From positions 26,777,883-26,841,882 of the forward strand of contig NC_088789.1 of assembly GCF_949628265.1 (NCBI RefSeq): DNA of 64,000 nucleotides, read 5' to 3'. This stretch comes from Cloeon dipterum (taxonomy: Eukaryota > Arthropoda > Insecta > Ephemeroptera > Baetidae). Below are positions 49,101 to 61,813 of the stretch, one piece after another (the stretch's first letter is position 1; each line of letters starts with the position of its first letter). Position numbers and translations under genes: made by a program. The notes under the pieces were generated by a model. That model had not been told where the DNA came from and made no database searches. It saw only the letters and a list, made by a program, of their open reading frames with translations.

Positions 49101-52100
49101 CCGGAACTCCTGGCACCGAAATGCTGGACGACTGCATTGCGCTAGGATAGTGAGCCATCTGTTGGTACATGATTCTGTATCCACCCGTCTGATAATCTCC
49201 GCTCCAGTATTCAATTTGAATTGGATCCCACTGCAACTTGACGCTGGTGGTTGTGATTGGGACAACCTTCAACCCTTTCACCCCCACGCTTGGGGCGGCG
49301 GGCAGCGTTTTCACAAGGTCCGAGGGTGTACTCCAGCTGCTTGGACCGAGATCATTGGTCGCTTGGATGCGGAATCTGTATGTGCTGAAAGGCTTGAGGT
49401 TGGTGACTGTATACTGGGTCAGCTGAGGGTCAACCCGCTTGCCCACTGTGACCCAGGGCCCGTCAACGCCCTCGGCCTTCTGCACCGTGTAGTAGCGCAG
49501 CGGTGCGAATCCGTTATTGCCTGGCGTCCAGCTGAAGATGATTTGCTCGCTCTGCACCTGGCTGCGGCTGATCAGCGGCACCGATGGCGCCTGAGGCGGA
49601 TCACGGCTGCTAGTCGTGGTGACGGGAACGTAGGCTATTTTCCCCCACCCGAGGCGAGTCTGGGCTCGCACCAGAAACATGTAGTTCCCCTCTGGGTCAA
49701 GGTCTCGGAATTTGTGGGTGCGGTCGGACTGAGGAAAGTCTTTGGAGAAATTAACGTTTGTGTTGTTCTCAGAGTAGTAAGACACTTTGTACGCCAAGAT
49801 TATGCCGTTGGGGTCTTCTGGCACGTCCCACAGTATTCTTGCTGAAGTGTACGTCACCTCTGGGAATGATACATTAGACGGTGGTCCAGGAGCTGCAAGT
49901 GGAAACAATTTTTAATTGCTGATCAATGACACTTAAGAGGAAAGGATCATTCTAATCAAAAATCAATCAAACATACTGTCTTCAAATGTGGTGACAGTAG
50001 CTGGCGGCATGCTGAGCACTCCATCGCCGAGTCTGGTGTAAGCGAGAACTTGCACTTGGTAAGTAATGAATTTCTTCAGCTCTATCAAAGTTGTTGTGTG
50101 CGTATGATTGTTGGGGATCACTTTGTTCTGTTCAGAAATTTTTTTAGGAAAACCTTAAGGCATTAAAATAGCGCAGTACCTTGAATGGCACTGAAGGTGG
50201 GGCTCCATAAAAGACTTTGTAGCCTTCAATTATGCCATTTTCGTTTCCTTTCGTCACATCTCCCCATTTGACCACAATCGTGGTAGATGACGTCGCGTTG
50301 GCCTCCACAGAACTGGGCCCAGAGGAGGGAACTAAATAAAACAAATTAACATCTTTCTAAATTGGTAGTCTGCAGGTAAACTAACCTGACTCTCTAGTTC
50401 TTTCTCTAGCTGGAGGACTTATGCCAGAAGCACCGACGTCGTTGAACGCACTCATGATGACAGAGTATTCAGTGAATTCCTCCAAGTGAGACAGCACATA
50501 AGAATTGGCAGTGTGATCCTCAATGATGAAGGATTTGGATAATCCATCAAATGTTAAGCATGTGATGTTGTATCCACGGGGATTGCCAAACCACTCAAGT
50601 TGGTGCAACGGCTGTAAAAATAATAGTATTGAAATTCAAAATTAAATAAAAATAATGTTACTTACAATCCAACGAACTCTCAGTTCAGTTGCGCTTACAG
50701 CCCTCACTGTGACGTTTTTTGGTGCATGTTTGGGAGGTGCTTGGATTGTTTGAAAGTCTTTGGTCGGCTCAGAGGGAGGAGAGGCACCAACGACGTTGAC
50801 AGCCGTCACTCGCAACTTGTACTGCATGAACGGCAACAGCGTGTTGACAAAAATTGTGCTGGCTTCTGGATCGGAAACTTCTTGCAAAACGCTCCAAGTA
50901 GTCGCCCTCGAAGTTTGGCCCTGGAACAAATAAATAGTTCCGTGAAGAGGAATAGAGATTTTTTAACTTTCGCAGTGCATACTTCAACAATCCACTTGGT
51001 GATTGAAGAATTCCCATCAAAGCCTGGAGTGAACTGCAGCATGACTGAAAATGCCTCTATGTTGGTGACGCCCAAATGGGTTGGCGCAGTCGGCAAGACA
51101 GGTTCGATGCCAGATTGGATGACCGCGGAGACAGCTTCTCCAAATCCTTTAGAGGTTTTGGCGGCGATTTCAAATTTGTAGTGAGTAGTGGCCTGCAGTC
51201 CTTCGATTCTAGTTGAAGTGGCGTTGTCAGGCAATTCTAGAACTCTCTGCGAATCGGGCATGCCCTTGATCCTATATTTTAGCATGTAGCCAATCAACAC
51301 GCCATTGGGATAAGGCGGAACTCCCCAGGACACAGTGACCGCTCGGTCACTCACTTCATCAAATTGGAACCTGGCCACCGGACCAGGAGCTAGTAAAGAG
51401 CGATTGCTGTTAGCTAATGATTTCATTGAATGCAACAAGCACTTACTATCTTCCAAGGTGTGAACCTGGATAGGCGCACTTTGATCGCCATCTCCAGGAT
51501 CAGTGAAACAGAGCACAGTGATTTCGTAGAGAGCATATTTGTCCAAATTTTCCAAAATGGTCGTCTGCTCTGCGAGGGGGTCCAACAAATTAGGTGGAAC
51601 AGTCTTAATGATGTGGTCTGTTTCGCTGATTTTGTCTGAAGAGTATTATTAATTTAGTAAGAAGCAGTCTAATAAGTTTATCCATTAGTAAATACCTCTC
51701 CATGCTTGCAGTTTGTAGCCTTGGTTAATACCATTGATTTTTTGAGGATCTGGCGGCGTCCACCAAACCTGGACAGCAGTCGAGTTCAACGGTTTGGTCC
51801 TGACTTTGCTTGGGGCGGCATCCGGCACTAATTTTCAAATATTAAGTTACCATTCTTTCATAAAATATCTCAGGACTTACCTCCTTCTTTGGTCTTCAAC
51901 TTAATGCTATCGGAGTAAATACCGATGCCTTTGTCATTGTAAGCTGCCACCTGGATTTCATAATCCTTCCAGGTGATCAGCTCCTGGATCAAGTAATTCC
52001 TCTGAGCCTCATTGGTGACATTGCGGTAAGACCAAGGGCTGTCGTTGTAGCCATAGAGTCGGTATCTTATCATGTAACCTAATAAAATGCCATTATGGTG

Positions 52101-55100
52101 CTTCTCAATTGGCTGCTGCCACTGGATTATGATCTCAGAAGCCGACCTAGCAGAACCGACCAAACCCTGGGGAGGGCCAGAGGGACCTAAACAGAATGTA
52201 TGTTAGGCCGAACAACATCAATTTTATGTTCTTACGCTCTTGAGGCAGGGCGACGATTTCACTCGGTTCAGAAGGGTTCCCTTCGCCCACATTGTTGACA
52301 GCACTGACCCTGAATTGGTACGACGCAGCTGCCTTCAAGAACGGCAAAACTACCCAGCGGGCTGTGGCACTTATGTTAGCCAACTCGGTGTACCATGAGA
52401 GGGGAGTCAGAGGAAGCAGATCAGCTGTGGAATAAATTTTAATATAAAATAATATATTTAATGAAATAAACCAACCATTGTTTAAAACTTCTCGTTTCTG
52501 CACAATGTACTTCATAATTGGGCTGTTTCCGTCAAAGCCAGCTGTCCAAGATACATTCACCTTCTTGGAGTTGTCCATTCTGTAAGCACTAACTGCGCTA
52601 GGAGCGTAGGGCAACTCAATAACTTCCAGCTTTGCGGATCGAAGCTCATTTCCGCCACTAGTATTCAGCAGACAAGTGTACTCTCCAACGTCAGCTGCTC
52701 GAACCTCCTTTATTTCTAGCGTCCCATTTTCTGTTTGTTGAATTCTTGAGGTTTTGTAAGTGTCAATTAACCTAGAAAGAGGTGTTCTAGTAAAGGAAAA
52801 CGATTGAAGGTTAAACTCTTACTGTCCATTTTTCTTCCAAGTGATGGTGAAAGGTAGAGAATGGTCACTTGATACTTTACATTGGAAGGTGGCAGTGTGT
52901 CCAAGAATTATTTTCGTGTCAACTGGTGGCTGAATAATCTGTGGTTGAACTGAAATATCAGGTTAATTATTATAGAAAGCTGTCGGTTTGCACTAGTGGA
53001 AATTTACCAAGCACACCAAGCCACGCCGATTCCTCACTTTTGCCTGCATCATTAGTTTGTATGCATGTAAACTCCCCAGCATCGGTACTTTGCACCGCAG
53101 AAATAGTCAGATCGCCTGACTCAAGAATGGAAAATCTGTCAATCGTTCCATGCAGAATTTCACCATCTGAATTTTGAAATTGCAAGTTACATCAACACTA
53201 TTTTACTCTGAGGCGAACAAACCACTCAATTTCCAAGTGGTGGTTGGAGCAGGAGCACCTTTTGCTCTGCAGGTTATCTTGGCATCTTTTCCAGCAATTA
53301 TTGTCACATTGGTAGGAGGCGTTGAAATAACTGGTGCTGACGCTGGAAGGAACATTTAAGTTAGACCGTAAGCGATGAAGGCAAAAAATACACTTTTTAC
53401 ACGTTTTGTACAGCATATCAAAAAGTTACGCACGCGAAATATTTCAAGCCTACCGAATCTAAAGACGTTCAATGTGTTCGCTTTAGCAAAAGACATTCAC
53501 GGTAACAAGCAAAATCTGAATTCGTTTTCAAGCAATTTCTTAGCAACTTATTCAAGATTCTGACAATGTAAATAAATATTCTCAATCGTCTGTAACATGT
53601 GTGAAAATTTGGTGAATTATACATTATAAGTGCTTTGTGTAAAATAAACCACAATCACGTGTATGTGCTCAAGCAGTACTGCAGCTTGTGCTACTGACGG
53701 GACCAAATTAAGTGTGCCTGATTAAGGAAACCTTAGTTGTCAAACTCACTAAGTTTAAATTTGAGGTCAGGGTCTCGCACCCTGTAAACCGAAGATACTG
53801 ACGACCTCGTTATTCTCGAGCCTATTGTGAAATTAATTAGAGACAGTTATGGAATCAATAATTAGGATCCGAGAAGCACAATCAAATCATCAGGACGGAC
53901 AAAGCTATTGCACATATAAAATTGGACTTACTTTTCACTCTCAGCCAGGTGGACATGGAAACCTCTCCAGCCTCGTTTGTAGCAAGACACTGGAACACGC
54001 CTGCATCTTCAACGGCAACGCTTTTGATCTCCAAAGACCCATCATCTTGGATTTCATAACGCGAGTCCATTTGGACGCTGAGGGGCTCTATGTTGCGGTA
54101 CCATGTAATTTTGGGCGTTGGCACACCCACTGCATTACAGGGGATTACTAAGGACGAAGCGAAATCGCTGTTGAATTCAGGACGAAGGCTGTTGATGAAC
54201 ACAGGTTTTTCTGAAAAAGATATTTAAAGCTTAGTGCATTTAAAAAAGGTCAGTAGAGTAAAAATTGTACATTTCAAACTAGTTATTGGTATGTTGGGAG
54301 CTTTTAATGGATTTTGTTTGGTTTTCAAGCATGATATATTTGCTAAAGTAGTTTTAGTTGACATAGATACTCAAGGCGTGAATTGTATTATCCAATTCAA
54401 ATTAGTTAGTCAAGTTTAGCCCTTTTGGAGAGCTAAATTCATAAAACTACCAACAATAACTCTGCTTTTTTGACAAAAAAATCATTAAAGATTATTCAGT
54501 TAACAAAGAGCGCCTTGAAAAAATGGTAGGACAGTATAGAGTAGTTCAAATATCTCTAGCACTGCACATTTATATATTAAAACGGCATAAAAATTTAAAT
54601 TGATGGGCGTAACTTTAAAAATAAATGTACGAGAAGGATAAACAAACAAAAATCAGCAAACAAGAGGTGTGAAATAACTTTAAGTTGTTCAACTTATTGT
54701 CACGCACATTCCATAGGTATTGGGTTAGATCAAGGGTTTGACGAAACTATGAATTGCACAATTCATCTAAATAAAAAATTCACAACTATTACGTTAAGCA
54801 TTACGCAAGAGGTGCAATAAACAAAAATTACTAAATTGATGAATAAATATTCCCCTCCTCGTCACAGTTATAAGCAGCAAATTTATAATTACCTAGCACC
54901 GTAATAGTCGCACTGGCTTCCACCTCAATGGGTTGGTTTCCTCTGTCACTCCGGAGGACAGCTTTGCAGACGTATTTTCCACTGTGTCCGGGCTCAATGT
55001 TTAGGAGTGACAGAGATCTGTTCCAGACAACGTCATTGAGAATGTACTCGATGCCCGCGTTTTCTAGCGGAATGCCGTCCTTGTGCCAGGTTGTGCTCAA

Positions 55101-56102
55101 CTTGTGCAGATTTCGTGAGTTGGCGATGCATTCCAGATCGGCGGAACTGTGGCCCTTGATAACGCGCAAATCGGACGGACCAATGATAATGGCAGGATGG
55201 TCATTGTCTTCACTGTCCTCGTTATATTGCTTTGGAAGGCTGTCCTTGTCGACAACCAGTCTGATGAAGGCACTGTTTTCCTCCTTGCCCAGCTGCGTGT
55301 TTGTAGCTCTGACACTGTTTAAAATCAAATATTATACCAAGAACATAAAAGATTAAATTCAATAACTACCGATAGGCTTTTTCATCTCCCTCGTTCACTG
55401 ACAAAATCACAAGCTGGTTTTGCAGAGTAGAAACATATTTCTGGTCATAAGGCATAGGTGCATTGTCAATCTGCCAGGTGACTGAAGGTTTTGGGTGGCT
55501 TTCAATGAGGGGTAGGTCCAAAATGGCTGCATCGCCGTATTGGACGACCTGAGTTTTCTCCTCAACATCTTCAAACTGGCCCATGTCTGAGGAGCATCAC
55601 AAATTATTTATATAAGGCTCATTATAAAGCTATGAAACTTACAAGCAACAGACATGTCCTCCTTGTTGCTAAAAATAGCTCCAAATTCATTTTTAGCTAC
55701 ACAGCTGTAGTTTCCAGCATCTTCTCTTCTAACACTTAGAATCTTGTAGTAATGCTCGGATAAAAAATCAGTCAAAGGGTGGCCGTCTTTGAACCACCTG
55801 AATTCCGGTCGGGGATTGCCTGAATGCATTTAAGAATATATATATAAAATTTAAATACATATAAAGTAAATCGATTTATTTACCTTGAGCTTGGCATTGC
55901 CATATTTTTGTCCTCCCCTCGCTGACAATGCTGCTGGGTGCTGGCTGAGAAATGAGCCTTGGAGGTTGCAGATTGTCTGCTGTGCAAAAAATTCAATCTC
56001 GGTGTTTTAATTGAAGGTGTCAATGTTAAAAGGCTCACCTGGAGCTCCGGGCTGCAGTGCTAATAAGCACACAAACACTACCTGGCAGTTTCTTATATTC
56101 AT
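46174..56102 (-). CDS. sdk: sidekick cell adhesion molecule, complete
   Basis: 28 coding exons join without a frame break into 2186 codons: 56102-56039, 55979-55884, 55819-55643, 55586-55370, 55314-54893, 54210-53932, 53342-53223, 53166-53008, 52949-52823, 52771-52476, 52424-52236, 52186-51881, 51827-51696, 51635-51447, 51389-50983, 50920-50666, 50611-50386, 50331-50180, 50127-49977, 49892-49102, 48689-48450, 48394-48034, 47853-47572, 47509-47352, 47288-47129, 47072-46944, 46885-46719 and 46479-46174. The product has a signal peptide (MNIRNCQVVFVCLLALQ), six Ig domains (about 25-617), 13 FN3 domains (about 618-1930), one membrane segment (about 1955-1975, WFGVVMASGSIVFIVALVAY) and a roughly 210-residue tail ending in the PDZ ligand GFSSFV. 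Length, 6 Ig + 13 FN3 and GFSSFV are the signature of Sidekick, a homophilic adhesion protein of synaptic layers and, in flies, of tricellular junctions. Ig2 lacks the cysteine pair. The exon 2 acceptor is a CAGCAG tandem that can add or drop one residue. A cag at 56149 suggests a non-coding exon upstream. Confidence 0.97.
48690..49101 (-). other. sidekick intron 20 (412 bases)
   Basis: One of the longer sidekick introns. No alternative exon or RNA gene is visible; the composition is AT-rich. Confidence 0.6.
53343..54892 (-). other. sidekick introns 5 and 6 around exon 6
   Basis: Introns 54892-54211 (682 bases) and 53931-53343 (589 bases) are the longest between the Ig exons. I looked for an additional Ig exon that could be used alternatively and saw none. 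Confidence 0.55.
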
Positions 56103-57824
56103 CTTAAATGAACATTCAAGTCACACACGCACGCAAAATTATTGTCAACTGAAACAGAGACATAAAAGGTTAAATAAAGCGAATTTCACGGCAACAGGAA
56201 TAACCTGTTTCGCCTTTTGACAGCTAAAAGCCTGTGTCTCTACTCTTTTTCAGAAATGAAAACCATTGACAAAACCGCAAAAGTGAATATTATGATTTCA
56301 CGATTTATTTCCTACAACTTTGCTTATCTCTCAGACAGCCATGGCACATTTGAATAACTCACGAATGACAAACCAGGAAAACAATAGGTCGCCATGGCTG
56401 ATGGAATGCACTTTTTGTTGTGTATACCTGTGAATGGTCAACCGTCGTCCATTACAGCATCAGCTCCGGAGCGGTCGCATTCCAAGCGAAAAATGTGTTC
56501 AGAAGAACAGAAAGCCGCAAAATGCGTTCTTCCAGCGCAGCGTAGGCGGATAGGCTGCTCTAAAATAAAAGCACACCTGCCGTAAACTTAAAAATGCAGA
56601 GAAAATAGACAAATAATCAGTCACTCTCTGCTCCTATTAAATGCCAGACATAAACAACTTATTGCAAGGAATGCCAACCCGAGAGCACAGCACAAGCTGC
56701 AGGATGTGAATGTTTCCTGTCAGTGGTACCAACCTAAACATAAAGACTCATTGTGTTTCGAGTGTTGACCCCGCGACGAGATTCAGAATTTTCTCAGGGT
56801 CGATGCAGAATAGAAAATAGACCGTGATGATGTTATTTTTTACAAGTGTGCCTCGGAAAATGTGTTAGGAGGAGTTAAAATTCTAATGCTGATATGCACC
56901 TCAATAAAAATTCTTGTTTTTCCCTTCTGCTGCCGCGTACGTCCTACTGTGCTGTGGATTGTGTGGTGGATGTTGAAAATTAAAAGGTTTCCTCTCTCGT
57001 GCAGCTGGAGAGATCAAATTACTCTGGTTTACGGGAGAGACAAATGAGTTGCCTCTCACTCGCATCATCAGTTCCAAGGCTTCTTTAAAAAACGTATAAT
57101 GCCCTAATGTGATGCGAGCCATGAAGCAAATTTAATGCTCTTTATATAATAGGGTCGGGTGTGCTGGAGAGAGCTTAAAAACCCCTATCAATATTTCCGT
57201 CTTGGTGCCCCTAAAATTGCTGAAGTGACATAAAGTCAGAATTTTTCCAGTGATAAACATGTAATTTTATTTTTGGGTGACACCAAGACAATTTATTATA
57301 GTTTTGTCTGTCTGTGCCCCTTTTTAGCGAAGTTATTGATTATATAAAAATATAAATTATTATGCCCATTTTTTTAAATTTGATTTTTATCTCTTATTTC
57401 ATTAAAATAGTTCTTATGTTGCATTTTCTTTCAAATTTCGTTCATTTCAGATGAACTCCAATCCGCCTGCTGCGGCCCGTAATAAAATATGCAGCTCGTA
57501 AACGTGCGATAAGATAGCCTGCATTCAAATTATGCCACCCTTCAATTCATTTTCAACCCTTTCAAGACACGCGAGATACGTGTATTTCGCGGAAACTTGG
57601 AGGCCAAAAAGACGAGACTAATTCAATTTTCACTTGAATTGCGGTGATAGTATAGAATAATTATTTTTTGATACAAATAATTTTAAGTATTTTCATACAC
57701 ATGTATGTGTAACAAAGCTAAGTTCGCTATATTAGAAACACATCAGCAATAATTATCGTTGGCAACTATATTAGAATCGGGGAATTTTGATTAACAAGAA
57801 CAAAAAGTGAACATAAAAATAGGT
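56103..57824. other. intergenic, sidekick 5' region to Ada2a 3' end
   Basis: No coding exon recognised on either strand. The left end should hold the sidekick leader: on the minus strand a cag acceptor at 56150-56149 opens a 46-base leader before the ATG. The promoter itself is not identified. The Ada2a 3' end lies at the right edge. Confidence 0.5.
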
Positions 57825-59382
57825 TTATTTTTCCTCTGCTGGTTCATAGATAACGTTGGTGCTCTTCAGGAAGTCAAATAGTTTTCTCGTCTTATTAACA
57901 TCTATTTTGATAACTCTACGGGCCTGCGCCAAAGTTATTCCTTTCTGTTTTTCACACAACTCAACCAACGTGTCTTTGAACATAAAGAAACATTCAGGTA
58001 CTAATCGTGCCTTGGCACACAAATCTCTCTCCTCGATAGTCAGTCTTTCACTCATCGGCAGTCCTACGACTTCGAGTGGCCGCATTTCTCTTTTGGTGGT
58101 AGCCTTTGTTTCCTCTTTCAAAGGACCCCACGTCCTCATATTCTTGATCTGCTCCTGACGAATGGATTGCAAAGTCTTCATCAGCTCTGCCGCCTTTCTG
58201 CTTCTTAAGCCTTGAGCCCTGAGTTCACAGAGCTTTACAAATTTTACTCTCAGTTCCTCAGCCCTTGCTAGGCCTGCCATCAAGTAGTCCATTTGATAGC
58301 CATTTAATATCACAGAGAAAGGACTGAGGGAGCTGTACTTCTTTTGGAGGTTGTAGTATCTTCTGATTAGACCATGGTTTCTGATGACAGTGTTCCTCCG
58401 GAACCTATCTCTGAGTCGGTCATTGTAAACGTTCACCATGGCCTCTTGAAGGGCTTCACTGACTTCCAGCATTGATGGGTCACAGTCGGCACAGTCAGCC
58501 GGACTTACACAGTTAGCGAGATCGATTTCAGCAGCTCCAATGTCCGCTTCAGGCCAGATTTCCGATCTCAAAGCATTGTAGGTGCCCGAATTTTGGACAA
58601 TCTGGAAAATATTTATTATTATCAGAATTTGAATAGAAATTGAGATGAAACAGAGAGGCTCTGCTCTCTGCTGTCAAGCAATTCAGAATTTCCACAAAAG
58701 CTGTTTCTTTTAGACTCTATAAGTTAATAATTTTTTAATATTGCAGTTTTTTTTAGCTGCTTTTGGTTATTGGAAAACTAGATAACAATTTCCACAGTAT
58801 TTATTTTTTTAATTTGATTTATAAGTAATTGTCAGATTATAATCTACTCCTAGAAATTCAATGATTTGATTTACCATCCGAGGAGGTTGATCCGTATTGA
58901 GTTTTAGATTATGAGGAGGTAAAGGAGTTTTGATGAAAGCAGCATTCTCTGTAGTCAAATGATGAGTGTCATAATGAGTCTTGCATTCCTGTTTTAGACA
59001 TGAAGAGTCATTTAAAAATGTATGCCATTTGGAAAATTAGATTGATCACCTCTTGCGTTCTTTTCAGCTTTCTAGAAATGTCTTTCCAGTTACCATAACC
59101 ATAGGACTGCACGTAATCTAGAAGCAGCCGCTCATCTCGCAGCGACCATCCGTCTTCGAAGATTGGGATGTTATCGGAGCGCACAGAGTACGAGTGCCAA
59201 CTCTTGTGTGGCCCACTTTCTGCTCCTCTGGAAAAACATCGTGGACAAACCATGGCAGGGCATTCAAAACAAGCGATGTATGGCTCTCGCAGAGCACCTC
59301 CGCAGCAATCACAAGGCGCTGTAATAAAGAGGAAAATAGAAAAATTGCTAAAGAGCAAAATCAATTGCATACAGTCGCTCAT
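57825..59382 (-). CDS. Ada2a: transcriptional adaptor Ada2a (TADA2A), complete
   Basis: Four exons: 59382-59373 (10 bases, ATG AGC GAC T), 59318-59050, 58988-58875 and 58601-57825. They give 389 residues. A ZZ zinc finger (about 5-55) shows the CxxC pairs CDCCGG, CFECPAMVCPRC and the His pair HKSWHSY. A SANT domain follows (WSLRDERLLLDYVQSYGYGN and WKDISRKLKRTQEECKTHY). The C-terminal SWIRM domain has KGITLAQARRVIKIDVNKTR. The middle tract DRFRRNTVIRNHGLI and this SWIRM match TADA2A rather than TADA2B. Ada2a holds Gcn5 and Ada3 in the nuclear ATAC histone acetyltransferase complex. The first intron is only 54 bases, and reading through it would also keep the frame. An AATAAA overlaps the stop codon. 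In flies Ada2a shares its 5' end with the Rpb4 gene; no Rpb4 exon is seen here. Confidence 0.93.
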
Positions 59383-59825
59383 ATTTGCACAGGTTGAAGC
59401 AAATCAAGATATAATTATTGCTCTGGCGGTCATCTAACATCGACTTGTTAATCTATCATGCCGGCAAACTGCTGACGGAAGGTGGAGGATGTATTTATTT
59501 ACATACAAGAAGTAAATGGTAGGAGAGCGAAGGGGAAGGTGCTTATAAAATCATCCATTCCGTTCACGTGAATTGCAGCTCCTCCTATTAGCGTCGAACA
59601 AAAGCTGTCGATTGCGCACTTTTTGGTGGCGACGGTGCTGCCACCTGACAGCATACGGCGGCTGGGAGGGGCGAGGTAGGTTTTGCTGCTAGTTTCTGTG
59701 GAAACACTGCAGGCTGGCTGCTGCTGGGGCTCCTCAGTCAGATCCAGTAGTTTGAAAAAGTTCATGTTGTTGTCAGAAACCGCGGCTGCTGGGCGTTGAT
59801 GAGCTAGAGGCAAACGGTGTCGGCA
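59383..59825. promoter_or_regulatory. divergent promoter region, Ada2a / PACS
   Basis: The two start codons are 443 bases apart, head-to-head. The right half is CG-richer. No clear TATA box is seen for either gene. Leaders of both genes and their core promoters must lie here unless non-coding exons exist elsewhere. Confidence 0.5.
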
Positions 59826-59932
59826 ATGGCAGAAAAGGTGGGCAAACCGCCTCCGCCGGGCTCCCGGCCTCTGCCCATGAAGCTGTTCGCCACCTGGGAA
59901 GTGGACCGGACACCGTCCAACTGCGTTCCAAG
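59826..59932 (+). CDS. PACS: PACS (phosphofurin acidic cluster sorting protein), first coding exon
   Basis: The exon starts MAEKVGKPPPPG and runs into PMKLFATWEVDRTPSNCVP before an AAG|gtaagc donor (phase 2). The tract MKLFATWEVDR.P..CVPR is the conserved beginning of the PACS furin-cargo binding region in PACS1 and PACS2. The expected next residues (LCSLTLKKL) are not found up to 64000, so intron 1 exceeds 4 kb and the rest of the gene lies outside. PACS proteins link acidic-cluster cargo to adaptor complexes in Golgi/endosome sorting. Confidence 0.85.
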
Positions 59933-61405
59933 GTAAGCCGTGCTCCAACCGTGACCTTAACCGTGAATGATATGATAGACACACCTCGCCGGAATCGGGC
60001 ACGCCGAATTGTCGCACCCTCGCTGTGCAATTGTTTTAGCCGAATTCGCAATTAAAATTTTCGCCTCGAATCCATTCAGGTCCAGCCGATTTGAGATCAT
60101 GATCTCTGTAGTGTTTTGATTCGGTTATATATCAATCAACTGTTGGACGTTTCGGGAAGGGTTGCACGTGATTCGGCAAATCAATTCCTATATTTGAAAT
60201 TATATAATGTATTACAGACATGTTCGTGCGGACCAGCAATCAGGCTATAGCTTTATCAAATTCTTGTGGAAATGTCAAGCACCTCGTTTTCCTCCTCACC
60301 TCTCGGCACGTTGTTTTTTTTTGTTCTTCAGAATTGAGTGGGTCTAATTATTAATGGAGCATTGTTATGTGCGTCCAGGGGTGTGGAGGAGTAGACGAAA
60401 AATTCCCAGACGCGAGTTGCGTTTCCTCCTGCTCAGTCAGGTGTGCGAAACGCAGATTCCCACACCCACACTTTTTGCCCATGCCTATGGAGATAAAAGC
60501 AGGAAAACAATTAAAGTGTTTTCGTCGCGTTCTCCTATGATAAATTCAGCCGGTTCTTCCCCCTTGTGCAGGAAGATAATAGGATCATTGTTACATCGTC
60601 CACTGCTGGTAATTTGGCTCCGGCAGCAATCTGGCAAAAATTGGACAAGTTCCAGCCGAGTTGTCCAGCTGTAACCGGTAATATCGTCCAAGACGATCTG
60701 TTCACTCTTCAACTACTTGGAAGCTGATTCAGGAAAAGGAATCAATTTAGATTAACCTTTTTCCTCCTAAAAATCATTCTGAATTATAATTTATACATTT
60801 TAAATTGCTCTTCCGTCTTCCATGAAAAGAGTTAAAGTTAGTATAAGAGAAGTGCACGGCAGCAAAGAAACTGACCTTGAACTGTACCTACATTCAGTCA
60901 TGCAAGCAGGCGCTCAACTGGTTTTGTGTCGCAAAAGAACATCTTTTTTACGGCTTAAAAAATTTAGAATGCATTCGCAGCAAAAAGTTACACAAAAAAA
61001 ACCTCTAGGAAATCAAATAACACGCCCATTGGATAAGTATAATATTGAATAATCAAATTACTTTGCAAGGATTCGAGTTGCATAAACTTGAAGCCTTGTC
61101 CTCATATTATTCGCGTATGGTCGGGATTTAACTGACACTGGCAGATTGCACATTATGACAGGCTTCACCACTGAAAACAAGCGTGCTTAAAACTAAAAAC
61201 GTTTAAAACAAAACAAACTCAATAGAGAAACGAAATTCTTAATGTGTTGTTATCATCTTAGTGTCTATAAATATGTCTTTCCCACTCCCACTGTCTTTAT
61301 ATTATGCTACTGTCTTTGAATTTAAGGAACGTACAGCTTTACAATCCTTATTTGAATTGATAAAACACGAAAACTTCGTAATAAAAAATAAATGACGACA
61401 TTAAA

Positions 61406-61655
61406 AGTGTAGCTTTACACACAGACCAACAAATTAAGAACATTTTCCATTGTTGACTATAGCAAGAAGTTAATCGAGTTTGTTGTTTGTGAATTAGAGC
61501 AACTAGCTGTTTATCTAATGTGAAAAATTGAAATCAGGACCGAGAAACAGTCAATTTTTCATTCTTTGCCAAATTGCTCTACAAATTAAATTAATTTTTC
61601 GCTTGATTTTGATCAATGGCATGTGAATGTTGAGGGACACCTCTAAATTATGATA
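61406..61655 (-). repeat. dispersed repeat family, copy R5
   Basis: Read forward it matches the reverse of R2: TTGACTATAGCAAG.AGTT, GTTGTTTGTGAA, TTTTGATC, AATGGCATG, GAATGTTGAGG and CTAAATTATGA appear in the expected order. Confidence 0.5.
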
Positions 61656-61813
61656 CGAAAAAGAGGAATGATACTGCAAAAGCCTGGAAAACGCTTGTTG
61701 CCAATGCATAAACTCGTCCCTTAGGATTCAGTTAAAGCCTAAATTGACCTAAGGAGCACTGTAATTTTTTGAGAAAATTGACGGAAAAGTTAGCGTGCTT
61801 TTCAAATGGTAAT

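Noticed and set aside
48973-49845. 290-codon open frame on plus
   Set aside because: It is antisense to the 791-base sidekick exon 20, whose FN3 domains are unambiguous. The plus frame has no recognisable motif.
57130-57824. Search for Rpb4 exons downstream of Ada2a
   Set aside because: No frame with the Rpb4 domain (such as ETLLNSEV-like or LANLCPE-like tracts) is visible, so no shared Ada2a/Rpb4 locus is claimed.
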